DNA from: an uncultured Armatimonadota bacterium
GTDB lineage: Bacteria; Armatimonadota; Fimbriimonadia; Fimbriimonadales; Fimbriimonadaceae
Assembly: GCA_903833215.1 (NCBI GenBank)
Contig: CAILEM010000009.1
Coordinates: forward strand, 62,001-126,000
Length of the DNA stretch: 64,000 nucleotides
Direction of reading: 5' to 3'
Both the position numbers and the translations under genes were made by a program. Under the pieces are notes generated by a model. It was given only the letters and a program-made list of their open reading frames with translations, made no database searches and had not been told where the DNA came from. Of the stretch, positions 1 to 7,777 are shown in pieces. Position 1 is the stretch's first letter, and each line of letters begins with the position of its first letter.

Positions 1-494
1 GCGCCACTCACTGTGGCGGCTTCGAGGCCATCAACCATTGTGTTTGCGTAGCGCACCATGGCGGCTGGGACGCCGGGGTGGAAGCCACCGTCAGTCATGA
101 AGCATCGCCCTTGCTGTTCGATCGCGTCGCGAAGCGAGTCGAGCACGGACAGCTTCCTCGCAGCAGAGAGCTGCAGATCGAAATAGTCGACGCCAGAAGC
201 GAGCGCGGCCCTGGCCACTATGTCGGCTAAGTCGGTTGTGCTCGACGCGACCACGACGAATTGCACGTCTTTGAAGGCGAGTTCTAGGCTTTTGGGATCG
301 CGCGCGTCAGCCTGTACGCTGGTTACTCGACGGCCTGCAAATGCCTGATTAAGGTGATCTGCTGCTTGTTGGGCGCGATCACCATTGCGACCGGCCACCA
401 CTAGTCGAAGGTCGGTGGTCTCCTGTAACAGCAACCGAGCAATCAGAAAGCCGGTGTTGCCGTATCCGCCAAGAATCAAGATCTTGTCCAGCAA
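1..494 (-). CDS. Saccharopine dehydrogenase-like NAD(P)-binding protein (C-terminus cut by window edge)
   Basis: The reading frame continues off the left edge, so only about the first 164 residues are seen. The N-terminus has a Rossmann signature (ILILGGYGNTGFLIARLL) followed by an arginine-containing beta-2 end (LVVAGRNGDRA), as in saccharopine-dehydrogenase-family NADP-binding domains. Later segments (VVVASSTTDL, GVDYFDL, DGGFHPGVP) also fit that family. The start is inferred to be TTG at 494, with AAAGGA about nine bases upstream; no ATG or GTG lies near. The family includes lysine-pathway enzymes and many uncharacterised membrane-associated oxidoreductases, so the substrate cannot be assigned. 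Confidence 0.75.
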   Translation of the reverse strand, partial: MLDKILILGGYGNTGFLIARLLLQETTDLRLVVAGRNGDRAQQAADHLNQAFAGRRVTSVQADARDPKSLELAFKDVQFVVVASSTTDLADIVARAALASGVDYFDLQLSAARKLSVLDSLRDAIEQQGRCFMTDGGFHPGVPAAMVRYANTMVDGLEAATVSG

Positions 495-677
495 GAAAGT
501 GTTTCCTTTATCCTCAAGGGGCGAGACGCCCTGCGGCGATCGAGTTCATTGCCAGGCTTCGGATGTAAACTGCGAAACTCTCAAACCTTTGACGTGGGAC
601 GAGAACCGCTGTTCGCACCTGGATCTGCAGTCCGTTCCCTGTTGATCGAAGTGGACGGCGCTGTGAATTACTGGACG

Positions 678-1133
678 CTAAGCCGTTCTTGCTTTGCGGC
701 CGTGTTCAGAAGCTACAGGCGAACTTCTCTTGCTTGCCCGAATCCACAGGATCGCGAACATCATATTGAGGGTCAGGGCAACCGCCAGCATCTCGAGGTG
801 AAGGCTGAGCAGAGACTCGTAATTCGTGATTGGCCCTGAGCCCCCGTACATCGGAAAGATCATCGCATATCCGAGCAGCCCTGCCATGAACGGCAAGATC
901 CACTTCCTGGTGCCGATCGCGGTTACTCCCGCTGCCAGGCAAATTGTATCGAAGATACCGTTCTGACTCGGCAAGCTGAACCGCAACAAAGTCCCCCCGT
1001 GGCCATCAGACAGGACTTCACGGGCAACGAGAAAGTAGAGTTCATCCACGATTGCGAAGGAGACGAATGTTGTGAGCAACCCAACGATCAAGGAACCCAA
1101 ATTTGTGGGAGTGTCCAACTCGCGTCGGATCAC
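678..1133 (-). CDS. Hypothetical four-helix integral membrane protein
   Basis: A 151-residue protein with about four hydrophobic helices (near residues 12-36, 58-74, 78-98 and 110-132), a charged N-terminus and a basic C-terminal tail, so an inner-membrane protein is likely. The start is GTG at 1133, supported by AGGAGG about ten bases upstream. I do not recognise a family. It lies 183 bases upstream of the saccharopine-dehydrogenase-like gene on the same strand. Confidence 0.55.
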   Translation of the reverse strand: MIRRELDTPTNLGSLIVGLLTTFVSFAIVDELYFLVAREVLSDGHGGTLLRFSLPSQNGIFDTICLAAGVTAIGTRKWILPFMAGLLGYAMIFPMYGGSGPITNYESLLSLHLEMLAVALTLNMMFAILWIRASKRSSPVASEHGRKARTA

Positions 1134-1187
1134 ACTTCTGAATCCTCCTAGCGCGCTTATCGTCCTCGTGAGCTAGCCTCCATTTTA

Positions 1188-1325
1188 TGGTATCACGGAA
1201 ATGGTCCAGTTGAAAGCCGCTTTACGAGCATACTTACGGATGGGGATATGTTCTCTGGCAGTTCTTCCCACACTGTCGCACCGGGCACCTTGAACTCAAT
1301 CAAGAAGCAGGCGGGTCTGAAATGA
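1188..1325 (+). pseudogene. Eroded hicA remnant upstream of hicB
   Basis: This frame ends in a clear HicA C-terminus (APGTLNSIKKQAGLK) whose TGA overlaps the ATG of the following hicB by four bases, the normal hicAB arrangement. The same junction occurs in the intact pair at 63262-63665. Upstream the frame stays open through a weak WYH..G match to the HicA double-stranded-RNA-binding-like fold. However, no usable start codon is present, and the catalytic-histidine region (GSH in the intact copy) is unrecognisable. I read it as a decayed hicA toxin. Confidence 0.6.
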
Positions 1326-1531
1326 AAACCTACGCAGTTATCATAGAGCCAACAGAGACGGGATTCAGCGCATACGTGCCTGATCTACCGGGTTGCATCG
1401 CGGTTGGCCATACCATTGACGAAACGCGAGATTGTATGAGAATCTCGATTCAACTTCACCTTGAGATGTTGCGGGAACTTGGTGAGCCGATCCCAGATCC
1501 CTCCTCAAGAGTTTTGGACCTAACTGCATAA
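1322..1531 (+). CDS. hicB: HicB-family antitoxin (orphaned by decay of hicA)
   Basis: A 69-residue protein beginning with the HicB fold (YAVIIEPTETGFSAYVPDL-PGC, ending near residue 25) and continuing with the conserved helix that ends LRELGEPIPDP. This is the short HicB type without an obvious C-terminal DNA-binding domain. HicB normally neutralises the HicA mRNA interferase; here the upstream hicA looks degenerate, so the antitoxin is probably orphaned. ATG at 1322 overlaps the hicA remnant stop. Confidence 0.85.
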   Translation: MKTYAVIIEPTETGFSAYVPDLPGCIAVGHTIDETRDCMRISIQLHLEMLRELGEPIPDPSSRVLDLTA

Positions 1532-1655
1532 TTGGGCCGGGCATGGCACCGGTCTCACGATAACAAATTGCCAAGCGTCCAACCAGCGGGGTCTGCCGAT
1601 TGTATTCAGGGACACCAACGAATGACTCCCTTCACGGCTGCTCAGTCAAGAGATA

Positions 1656-2291
1656 ATGCACAGTAGAGCTAAACGCATGAGGCTCGAAGATCTAGCAAAG
1701 TTCCGCGCCGACCGAATTGAGGATTGTGGCGATCAATCTCATATCTACGGGAGGTTTGACACCATTCCCGTGATGTATGGCGAGCGGTCATGGTTGCTGA
1801 ATGCGTCGGTCAGCTACTATGGCGACATTCTAGATGTCGATCATGCCTCTGGCGCTGCGATGTTTCGAGCCTGGGATCACGAGTTCGTGCCTGAGCTTTT
1901 CGAAACGGGTCTTTCGTGGATGTACTGCAGCTACAATCCGGTCGACGTCTGGAAGGTCCTGGATGAAAGCGCGATCTGGCAAGAGACGGATTTCCGTGTC
2001 TCGGATGCGATCGCCACTCCTTGCGAAGATGGCTGGCGACAGTTGCGTTCTGCTGATGCAATGGAGCTGAGCGCGAATTACGAGCTACAACCAGAACAGA
2101 CGATCGTTCGTGGAGGCTGGGACCACGAGCACTGTTTCATCTGTAACGACCATATTGACGAGGACCAGCCACTCTGCTTTCGGTCTGCATACGGCAAAGG
2201 CACCTTCTGGTGGGCTTGCCCAAGCTGCTATCGGAAGTGGGTTATCACTCAAGATATAGGCTTCCTGGTCGCGGACCACAATCAAAAGTGA
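1656..2291 (+). CDS. Hypothetical protein with C-terminal zinc-ribbon-like cysteines
   Basis: A 211-residue soluble protein with no signal peptide or membrane segment. The C-terminal third has two CxxC pairs (HCFICND and ACPSCYRKW) about 35 residues apart, consistent with a structural zinc site. The rest gave no recognisable family. ATG at 1656 gives the longest form; ATG at 1674 (MRLEDL) is equally plausible because neither has a strong Shine-Dalgarno. It sits among small toxin-antitoxin genes but shows no feature of one. Confidence 0.55.
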   Translation: MHSRAKRMRLEDLAKFRADRIEDCGDQSHIYGRFDTIPVMYGERSWLLNASVSYYGDILDVDHASGAAMFRAWDHEFVPELFETGLSWMYCSYNPVDVWKVLDESAIWQETDFRVSDAIATPCEDGWRQLRSADAMELSANYELQPEQTIVRGGWDHEHCFICNDHIDEDQPLCFRSAYGKGTFWWACPSCYRKWVITQDIGFLVADHNQK

Positions 2292-2347
2292 GTCTTGGGG
2301 ATCAGCGAACCTGAAGCCATAATAGCTTTGACCAAGAGGAGAATCGA

Positions 2348-2590
2348 ATGACAGTTCCCGCACAACTAAGCGATATTCTTGTCAGTACGCCAGACACGCT
2401 TCACGGTGCGGTGAGGTTCAAGGGAACTCGAGTATTCGCTCAAAGTCTGTTTGATTACGTTCTAAAGGGCAATTCTCTTGAGGTCTTCCTCGACCACTTT
2501 CCTGATGTCACCAGAGAACAAGCGGAAGCGCTTCTGCTGTGGGAAGAGCGGCGTCTGAAGAGCGAATTCGGCTTTGAACTTGTTGCATGA
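2348..2590 (+). CDS. DUF433-family antitoxin
   Basis: An 80-residue DUF433 protein. The diagnostic order is present: an entry strand (TPDTLHGAVRFKGTRV), then a helix-turn-helix-like region (LFDYVLKGNSLEVFLDHFPDVTREQ). DUF433 proteins typically precede DUF5615 PIN-like genes and act as the antitoxin of a presumed type II module. Its TGA overlaps the ATG of the next gene, so the two are translationally coupled. Confidence 0.85.
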   Translation: MTVPAQLSDILVSTPDTLHGAVRFKGTRVFAQSLFDYVLKGNSLEVFLDHFPDVTREQAEALLLWEERRLKSEFGFELVA

Positions 2591-2925
2591 AGTTTGTGGT
2601 TGATCACTGCGTACCCCGACCCTTTCTCCGTTATCTGGAGGACTATGATATCCAGCGCGCGGGACAAATGGGCTGGGCTGAACATAGTAACGGCAAATTA
2701 CTGGCGGCAGCCGAAGCAGCTGGCTATGACGCCCTCATTACCGTCGACAAGGGCTTTGCCACTCAGCAGAAAATCGCTGGACGCAAAATCTCTGTGCTCC
2801 TGTTGGATACTCAGGACACAGAACTGAAGGGACTCATTCCGATGGTTGAAATGCTGCGTGCGCCAATGGATAACCTGGCACCCGGCACCCTTGTTCGATT
2901 GGTTGCTACGAATCAAGCGTACTGA
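2587..2925 (+). CDS. DUF5615 PIN-like protein, predicted toxin
   Basis: A 112-residue protein of the DUF5615/Mut7-C-like PIN superfamily. It has an N-terminal strand with an acidic residue (FVVDHCVPRPF), the GW..H.NG segment (MGWAEHSNGKLL) and the signature LITVDKGFATQQ followed by a hydrophobic strand (ISVLLLDT). PIN-fold proteins are usually metal-dependent ribonucleases, and the family is the expected toxin partner of the DUF433 protein encoded just upstream with an ATGA overlap. The pair looks intact, unlike the second copy 400 bases downstream. Confidence 0.8.
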   Translation: MKFVVDHCVPRPFLRYLEDYDIQRAGQMGWAEHSNGKLLAAAEAAGYDALITVDKGFATQQKIAGRKISVLLLDTQDTELKGLIPMVEMLRAPMDNLAPGTLVRLVATNQAY

Positions 2926-3061
2926 ATTCTCTCAATCAGCGACGTGTCCGCTTCTGGCGACATGCATCATCTGAGGTTCTATCCTGTAACGAGATGAGCA
3001 GTAGCAGACATTTATTCTTGTGAATCAAGCTTCTCATGGGAGGATTCATCATATAGGAGCT

Positions 3062-3313
3062 ATGTTGACCACCATTCCAAAAGGACTTGAGCACGTTATG
3101 AATATCGACCCGGAGATACTTGGTGGTGAGCCTTGCTTCAACGGAACCCGTGTTCCGCTTGAGACCGTGATCGACAACATAGCTGCAGGAATTTCGGTAG
3201 AGCAAATCTTACAGAATTACCCGTCTCTCACTCACGAACATATTAGCGCAGTATTGCATTGGGAGCTGGATCTCGCATACGCAACGGCAGGTGTCGAGTT
3301 GCATGTAGCGTGA
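3062..3313 (+). CDS. DUF433-family antitoxin, second copy
   Basis: An 83-residue DUF433 protein with the conserved core (DPEILGGEPCFNGTRVPL, then VEQILQNYPSLTHEHI). ATG at 3062 is chosen over upstream in-frame codons because AGGAG lies three bases before it and homology begins there. It resembles the antitoxin at 2348 only at family level. Its stop overlaps a GTG opening a DUF5615 remnant, so the module was once a complete antitoxin-toxin pair and now probably lacks a toxin. Confidence 0.85.
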   Translation: MLTTIPKGLEHVMNIDPEILGGEPCFNGTRVPLETVIDNIAAGISVEQILQNYPSLTHEHISAVLHWELDLAYATAGVELHVA

Positions 3314-3399
3314 AGGTAGTTCTCGATGAAAGGATGCCTGAGAAGTTGGCACCACTGTTAGTCGGTTACACCGTCAGCCAAGTCATTGACTTGGGATGA
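3310..3399 (+). pseudogene. Truncated DUF5615 PIN-like toxin fragment
   Basis: GTG at 3310 overlaps the antitoxin stop and opens 29 codons that match the N-terminus of DUF5615 proteins (VKVVLDERMPEKLAPLL, then TVSQVIDLG). The frame stops at TGA where family members continue with GW and the rest of the PIN fold. The following 90 bases hold no recognisable DUF5615 sequence in any frame before the GH106 promoter. This is a 3'-truncated toxin gene. Confidence 0.65.
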
Positions 3400-3483
3400 G
3401 GGCCCCCTCTGTCAACAAGATCGCCATCCAGAAACTGGACCCAATGCGGTGAGATCAAGGGCTACCCCTGGTGCAGATGTCAA

Positions 3484-3489
3484 GATACT
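3484..3489 (+). promoter_or_regulatory. -10-like element (GATACT), leaderless configuration
   Basis: GATACT ends six bases before the ATG of the GH106 gene, so transcription would begin at or within a base or two of the start codon. No Shine-Dalgarno is present. One base departs from TAnnnT. Confidence 0.4.
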
Positions 3490-3495
3490 AATCAG

Positions 3496-6400
3496 ATGAC
3501 ATCCATCCTCCTCGCCATTTTCGCCCTGTCTCAGCAGACGCTTCGGAGCGAGTTCGCGACGCCTCCTGAGAGTGCCCGCCCATGGGTGTATTGGTACTTC
3601 ATGGAAGGCAACATGACGCGGGATGGGATTACCGCCGACCTCGAGGACATGAAGCGCGTGGGACTGGGTGGTGGAATCTTCCTGGAAGTGAATATCGGGA
3701 TCCCCGTCGGTCCGGTTAAGTACATGAGCCCACAATGGCTGTCGCTGGTTGGGCACGCTGTCAAAGAGGCTGATCGGCTCGGCCTAGGTATCGACTTGGG
3801 TACGGGACCCGGCTGGTGCGGGACAGGCGGCCCTTGGGTGACGCCCGAGCACGCGATGCAGCACCTCGTTGCCTCGGTGAAAACTCTGAAAGGTCCCAGT
3901 CATTTTCAAGGGGCTTTGGCGCGCCCAAGACCCAGGGAGCCGTTCTTTGGTCGAGGCACTCTGACTCCTGATTTGTTGAAGCAGTGGGAGGATTTCTACC
4001 GAGACGAGGCTGTCGTCGCAGTTCCGACCCCACGGCCAGGGGGCAAGATCGATGATCTCGACGGGAAGTCACTCGTTTACCGGGGAGCTTATTCCTCCCA
4101 GCCAAATGTGCCGCCCTTCCTCAATCCGAAGCGCCTTGAGGGACCAGTGGGTTCTGCGGTGAGTGCAAAGTCCGTCATCGATCTCACGCCGAAACTCTCT
4201 GCATCGGGAGAACTGACTTGGGATGTACCGGCAGGGAATTGGACGGTCTATCGATTTGGGCGGACGCTAACGGGGCAAACGAGTCGGCCAGCACCGAACT
4301 CGGGGCTCGGGTTCGAAACCGATAAGTTCGATCGCCCGGGTATCGAAGCGCACCTGGGTCACTTCATCGACGCGATCGTTCATGAAACCGGCCCTAACAA
4401 ATCACCGGGTCGGGGGCTGACGGCGCTGCATTTCGATAGTTGGGAGATGGGTTCGCAAAACTGGTCCGCCAAGTTTCGGGGTGAGTTCAAAGCCCGGCGT
4501 GGTTACGATCCTCTGCGGTATCTGCCAGTTCTCGCGGGAACTGTGGTGGACTCGGTCAACGTCTCCGAGAGGTTCTTGTGGGACCTCCGGCGAACGGCTC
4601 AAGAGCTGGTCATCGAAAATCATATCGGCGCGATCAAGAGTCGTGCCGCCAAATATGGGCTTGGCGTTTCCCTTGAGCCATACGACTTGAACCCTACCGC
4701 AGACCTCGACCTCGGAGCCCCAGCGACAGAGCCGATGGGCGAATTCTGGTCGAAGGGTTACGGCTTTGATTCGGAGTACAGCTGTATCGAAGCCGTTTCG
4801 GTTGCCCACACCAACGGCAAAAAAGTGATCGGAACGGAGTCGTTTACTTCTGATAGCAGTGACCGCTGGCTGCAGCACCCTGGTTCGATGAAGGCTCAAG
4901 CGGACTGGGCGTTCGGCTGCGGGATTAACCACTTTTACTTCCACCGATACGAGCATCAGCCGGAGTCGAACGTGTTCCCGGGCATGACGATGGGGCCGTA
5001 TGGGGTGCACTGGGAGCGGACTGAAACCTGGTGGGACATGGTGCCCGCCTTCCATCAGTATTTATCCCGATGCTCTCATCTGCTTCGGCAGGGCTTACCT
5101 GTTGCCGATATCCTCTATGTGATCCCTCAAGGTGCACCCAACGTTTTCACGGCTCCAAGCGACGCTACGATCGGCGTTCTTCCGGACCGAAGGAAATTCA
5201 ATTTCGATGCCTGCTCACCGGATCGCTTGATCGCTGCGGCGAAAGTCAAGAATGGACGCATCGTCTTCCCGGATGGGATGAGCTACCGGCTGCTGGTGCT
5301 TCCGCGTGTTGATGCGATGACGCCAAGCCTTGCCCGAAACCTGGAACAGATGGTTCGGGCAGGAGCAGCCATCGTTGGCTCGCGACCTCGGCAGTCGCCT
5401 AGCCTAGAAGGATTTCCCTCTGCGGATAAACAGGTGAAGCGAATTTGCGATCGCATGTTCGGAAACAGTCTGCCCGGTACCACCCGCAGAGTTGGAAAGG
5501 GCACAGTATTTATCGATGCTGTGCCCGAGACGCGCCCATTCAAAATGGATGGGTCCCAATGGATTTGGACAGCCGAAGGGAATCCCAACGTTTCGGCACC
5601 GGTCGGCCAACGGACCTTTGAATCTCATTTTTCGATACCGCAAGGCAAGCACGTTGCTCAAGCCCGTGCGGCATTCACTGCTGATAATCGGTTCCGACTG
5701 ATTGTGAACGGGACCCAGTGTTTGGAGGGAACCGACTTTCACCATATGGGCTTGGCGGATGTCCGTCCCCTCTTGCGTTCCGGTGACAACACGATTCGAG
5801 TGATCGCTGTCAATGATGGCGACTCCCCCAACCCAGCCGGCGTCTTGGGCAAAATCACCATCGAGTATTCCGATGGCAGTTCCACCGATGTTCAAACCGG
5901 GCCAAGCTGGAAGGCTTCGGGTGGGTTTGGGGTCAAGGTTTTGGGGGTATGGACAATGGGACCTTGGGGACTGGATGCGAACAGCCTGCCGTCGACTCCT
6001 ATGTATCCGTCCTACTCAAGGGTAGAGCAAATTCTTCAGACTGAACTGCACACTGCGCCAGACCTTGAAAGTCACGATTCCTTGAGATACGCGCACCGCA
6101 AACTGTCTGACTTCGACATGTACTTCGTCGGTAACCGAACAGGAGCAGACTATGTCGGCAATGCCACGTTTAGAGTCTCTTCGGGAACTCCAGAGTGGTG
6201 GGATCCAATCACCGGCGAGTGTCGCCCCTTACCTATTTGGCATCGAAAAGACGGAGTCACTATGATTCCATTGCGATTGACCAAGGACCAAAGTGGCTTC
6301 GTCATGTTCACCCGTTCAGAGATGGGACCCTTAGTGACGCCAACGAATTTTCCTGAACTTCACTCCGTTGCGGCAATTGAGGGGAGTTGGAAAGTCTCGT

Positions 6401-6837
6401 TCGAGGAGCGATTCGGTGGACCTGTGGCGGCCACCTTTGATCGCCTCAGCGATTGGAAAGACCATTCGGATCCTGCCATCCGGTTCTACTCGGGCAAGGC
6501 TGTCTACCGCAAGACGTTCGACATAAAGGTATCGGCTGGACTTCCAACGGCGCTGGATCTCGGAACGGTGCATAACGCGGCAAACGTTCGACTGAATGGC
6601 GTTGACCTTGGCACAGCTTGGTGTGCGCCTTTTACAGTTCAGATTCCTGCTGGAGTGCTGAAGGCAAAGGGGAACACGCTAGAGGTCACGGTAGCCAATC
6701 TCTGGGCGAACCGCCTCATCGGAGATTCCGCCCTTCCCGAGAGTCAGCGAGTCACTCATACGACCTGGCAACCTTACGGCCCAAAGGATCCATTGCAACC
6801 CTCAGGTTTACTGGGTCCTGTGCGAGTGCTTGAGTAA
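3496..6837 (+). CDS. Secreted GH106-type alpha-L-rhamnosidase
   Basis: A 1113-residue glycoside hydrolase of the Glyco_hydro_106 family, which removes terminal alpha-L-rhamnose from plant polysaccharides such as rhamnogalacturonans and from glycosides. A short signal peptide (residues 1-18) implies export. The N-terminal half begins with the family motif (PPESARPWVYWYFMEGNMT) and GITADLEDMKRVGLGG, and continues with a TIM-barrel region (LHFDSWEMGSQNW, IGTESFTS). The C-terminal part has beta-sandwich segments, including a lectin-like domain near residues 1000-1113 (LDLGTVHNAANVRLNGVDLG). Length fits the family (about 900-1150). It is preceded by a broken TA fragment and followed by a HigB/HigA-type pair, so it is transcribed alone. 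Confidence 0.88.
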   Translation: MTSILLAIFALSQQTLRSEFATPPESARPWVYWYFMEGNMTRDGITADLEDMKRVGLGGGIFLEVNIGIPVGPVKYMSPQWLSLVGHAVKEADRLGLGIDLGTGPGWCGTGGPWVTPEHAMQHLVASVKTLKGPSHFQGALARPRPREPFFGRGTLTPDLLKQWEDFYRDEAVVAVPTPRPGGKIDDLDGKSLVYRGAYSSQPNVPPFLNPKRLEGPVGSAVSAKSVIDLTPKLSASGELTWDVPAGNWTVYRFGRTLTGQTSRPAPNSGLGFETDKFDRPGIEAHLGHFIDAIVHETGPNKSPGRGLTALHFDSWEMGSQNWSAKFRGEFKARRGYDPLRYLPVLAGTVVDSVNVSERFLWDLRRTAQELVIENHIGAIKSRAAKYGLGVSLEPYDLNPTADLDLGAPATEPMGEFWSKGYGFDSEYSCIEAVSVAHTNGKKVIGTESFTSDSSDRWLQHPGSMKAQADWAFGCGINHFYFHRYEHQPESNVFPGMTMGPYGVHWERTETWWDMVPAFHQYLSRCSHLLRQGLPVADILYVIPQGAPNVFTAPSDATIGVLPDRRKFNFDACSPDRLIAAAKVKNGRIVFPDGMSYRLLVLPRVDAMTPSLARNLEQMVRAGAAIVGSRPRQSPSLEGFPSADKQVKRICDRMFGNSLPGTTRRVGKGTVFIDAVPETRPFKMDGSQWIWTAEGNPNVSAPVGQRTFESHFSIPQGKHVAQARAAFTADNRFRLIVNGTQCLEGTDFHHMGLADVRPLLRSGDNTIRVIAVNDGDSPNPAGVLGKITIEYSDGSSTDVQTGPSWKASGGFGVKVLGVWTMGPWGLDANSLPSTPMYPSYSRVEQILQTELHTAPDLESHDSLRYAHRKLSDFDMYFVGNRTGADYVGNATFRVSSGTPEWWDPITGECRPLPIWHRKDGVTMIPLRLTKDQSGFVMFTRSEMGPLVTPTNFPELHSVAAIEGSWKVSFEERFGGPVAATFDRLSDWKDHSDPAIRFYSGKAVYRKTFDIKVSAGLPTALDLGTVHNAANVRLNGVDLGTAWCAPFTVQIPAGVLKAKGNTLEVTVANLWANRLIGDSALPESQRVTHTTWQPYGPKDPLQPSGLLGPVRVLE

Positions 6838-7036
6838 TTCGAGAGCAAGTAGAAACCGCGAAGGCGTCACGAACCCTAGGTGTTTACAAAAAGCAGTACG
6901 ACTTCTGGAGATGTGTCATGGGCATTCTGTCGTGGAGGTAAGCCTCTTCGACGAGCCTGCCGCCCCTGAGTAAATTTCGTCTTGGCCATTCGACTTAACT
7001 TCGGATTGCGAGTTTTGGGGAATATCCCTGAAATGG
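6838..7036. other. Intergenic stretch with a short unexplained open frame
   Basis: About 200 bases between GH106 and the HigB-type toxin. One plus frame stays open to TAA at 6971 and ends in a coding-looking segment (VVEVSLFDEPAAPE) without a credible start. It may be the tail of a deleted gene, but nothing was identified. Confidence 0.2.
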
Positions 7037-7042
7037 TATAAT
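7037..7042 (+). promoter_or_regulatory. Consensus -10 box TATAAT for the HigB/HigA-type operon
   Basis: A perfect TATAAT ends ten bases before the TTG start of the toxin gene. With initiation about seven bases downstream, the 5' leader would be only two to four bases. No -35 box or ribosome-binding site is evident. Confidence 0.5.
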
Positions 7043-7052
7043 CCCCCTGAAA

Positions 7053-7418
7053 TTGAAATCCGTTGACTGGATTGGATCAAGCAGGAAGGATCTCAGAGGG
7101 TTCCCCAAGGCAGTCCGGGAAACCGTGGGCGAAGCACTGTTCTTTGCACAGAATGGTAAGAAGCATCCGACGGCAAAACCACTTAAGGGATTTGGTGGAG
7201 CATCCGTTCTTGAAGTCGTCGAAGACAATGTAGGAGACACCTACCGTGCGGTCTATACGGTGAAATTCGAAGAAGCAGTGTACGTGTTGCACTGCTTTCA
7301 GAAGAAGTCGAAGCAGGGAATATCAACGCCTCAGAATGAGATAGACCTAGTGGAGAAGAGGCTCAAAATCGCGGAGGATAGGCATAGGGAATGGCTAGAG
7401 AGAAAGAAGAACAAGTGA
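7053..7418 (+). CDS. HigB/Gp49-like (DUF891) RelE-superfamily toxin
   Basis: A 121-residue protein of the phage-derived Gp49-like/HigB group. It has the N-terminal KSVDWIGSSRKDLRGFP, a basic central segment (PLKGFGGASVLEVVED) and the core strand motif TYRAVYTVKFEEAVYVLHCFQKK, where basic and aromatic residues of RelE-fold ribonucleases lie. The start is inferred to be TTG at 7053; the frame has no ATG near it. In this toxin-first order the gene precedes a HTH antitoxin and overlaps it by 28 bases if that gene starts at 7391. The predicted activity is ribosome-dependent mRNA cleavage. Confidence 0.82.
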   Translation: MKSVDWIGSSRKDLRGFPKAVRETVGEALFFAQNGKKHPTAKPLKGFGGASVLEVVEDNVGDTYRAVYTVKFEEAVYVLHCFQKKSKQGISTPQNEIDLVEKRLKIAEDRHREWLERKKNK

Positions 7419-7729
7419 CAATGGGAAGTGGCAACGTGTTCGCTGATCTTGGACTTTCGAATCCTGAGCAAAGGCTGGTCAAGGCGGGGCTCGTTCTGCA
7501 GGTTCATAACGTCATTGAGGAAAGAGGTCTCACTCAGGTTGAAGTGGCATCCATCACAGGAGTAGCCCAGCCTAAGATTTCGGAACTGTTACGCGGAAAA
7601 TCTCAGGGCTTCTCTACAGACAGATTACTTCGAATGCTCAACAAGCTTGGTAAAGATGTCGACATCATCGTCAAGCCCATGCCAAGAGATGTATCTAGGC
7701 CTGCAAGAGTCATCGTTGCAGCCGGCTGA
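7391..7729 (+). CDS. HigA-like XRE-family antitoxin
   Basis: A 112-residue helix-turn-helix protein. The opening SGNVFADLGLSNPEQRLVKA and the HTH region (GLTQVEVASITGVAQPKI, SELLRGKSQGFS) are typical of antitoxins paired with Gp49-like toxins. It should bind the toxin and autoregulate the operon promoter at 7037. ATG at 7391 overlaps the toxin gene; ATG at 7421 (MGSGNVF), just after the toxin stop, is a good alternative because conserved sequence begins there. Confidence 0.85.
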   Translation: MAREKEEQVTMGSGNVFADLGLSNPEQRLVKAGLVLQVHNVIEERGLTQVEVASITGVAQPKISELLRGKSQGFSTDRLLRMLNKLGKDVDIIVKPMPRDVSRPARVIVAAG

Positions 7730-7777
7730 GCGAAAACAGGCAATTGGTTCTATGCAATTTGCTCAATTTGGCTCCTC

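Noticed and set aside
4402-5055. A 217-codon minus-strand frame opposite GH106
   Set aside because: Antisense to the GH106 catalytic region; Arg/Pro-rich composition typical of complement frames.
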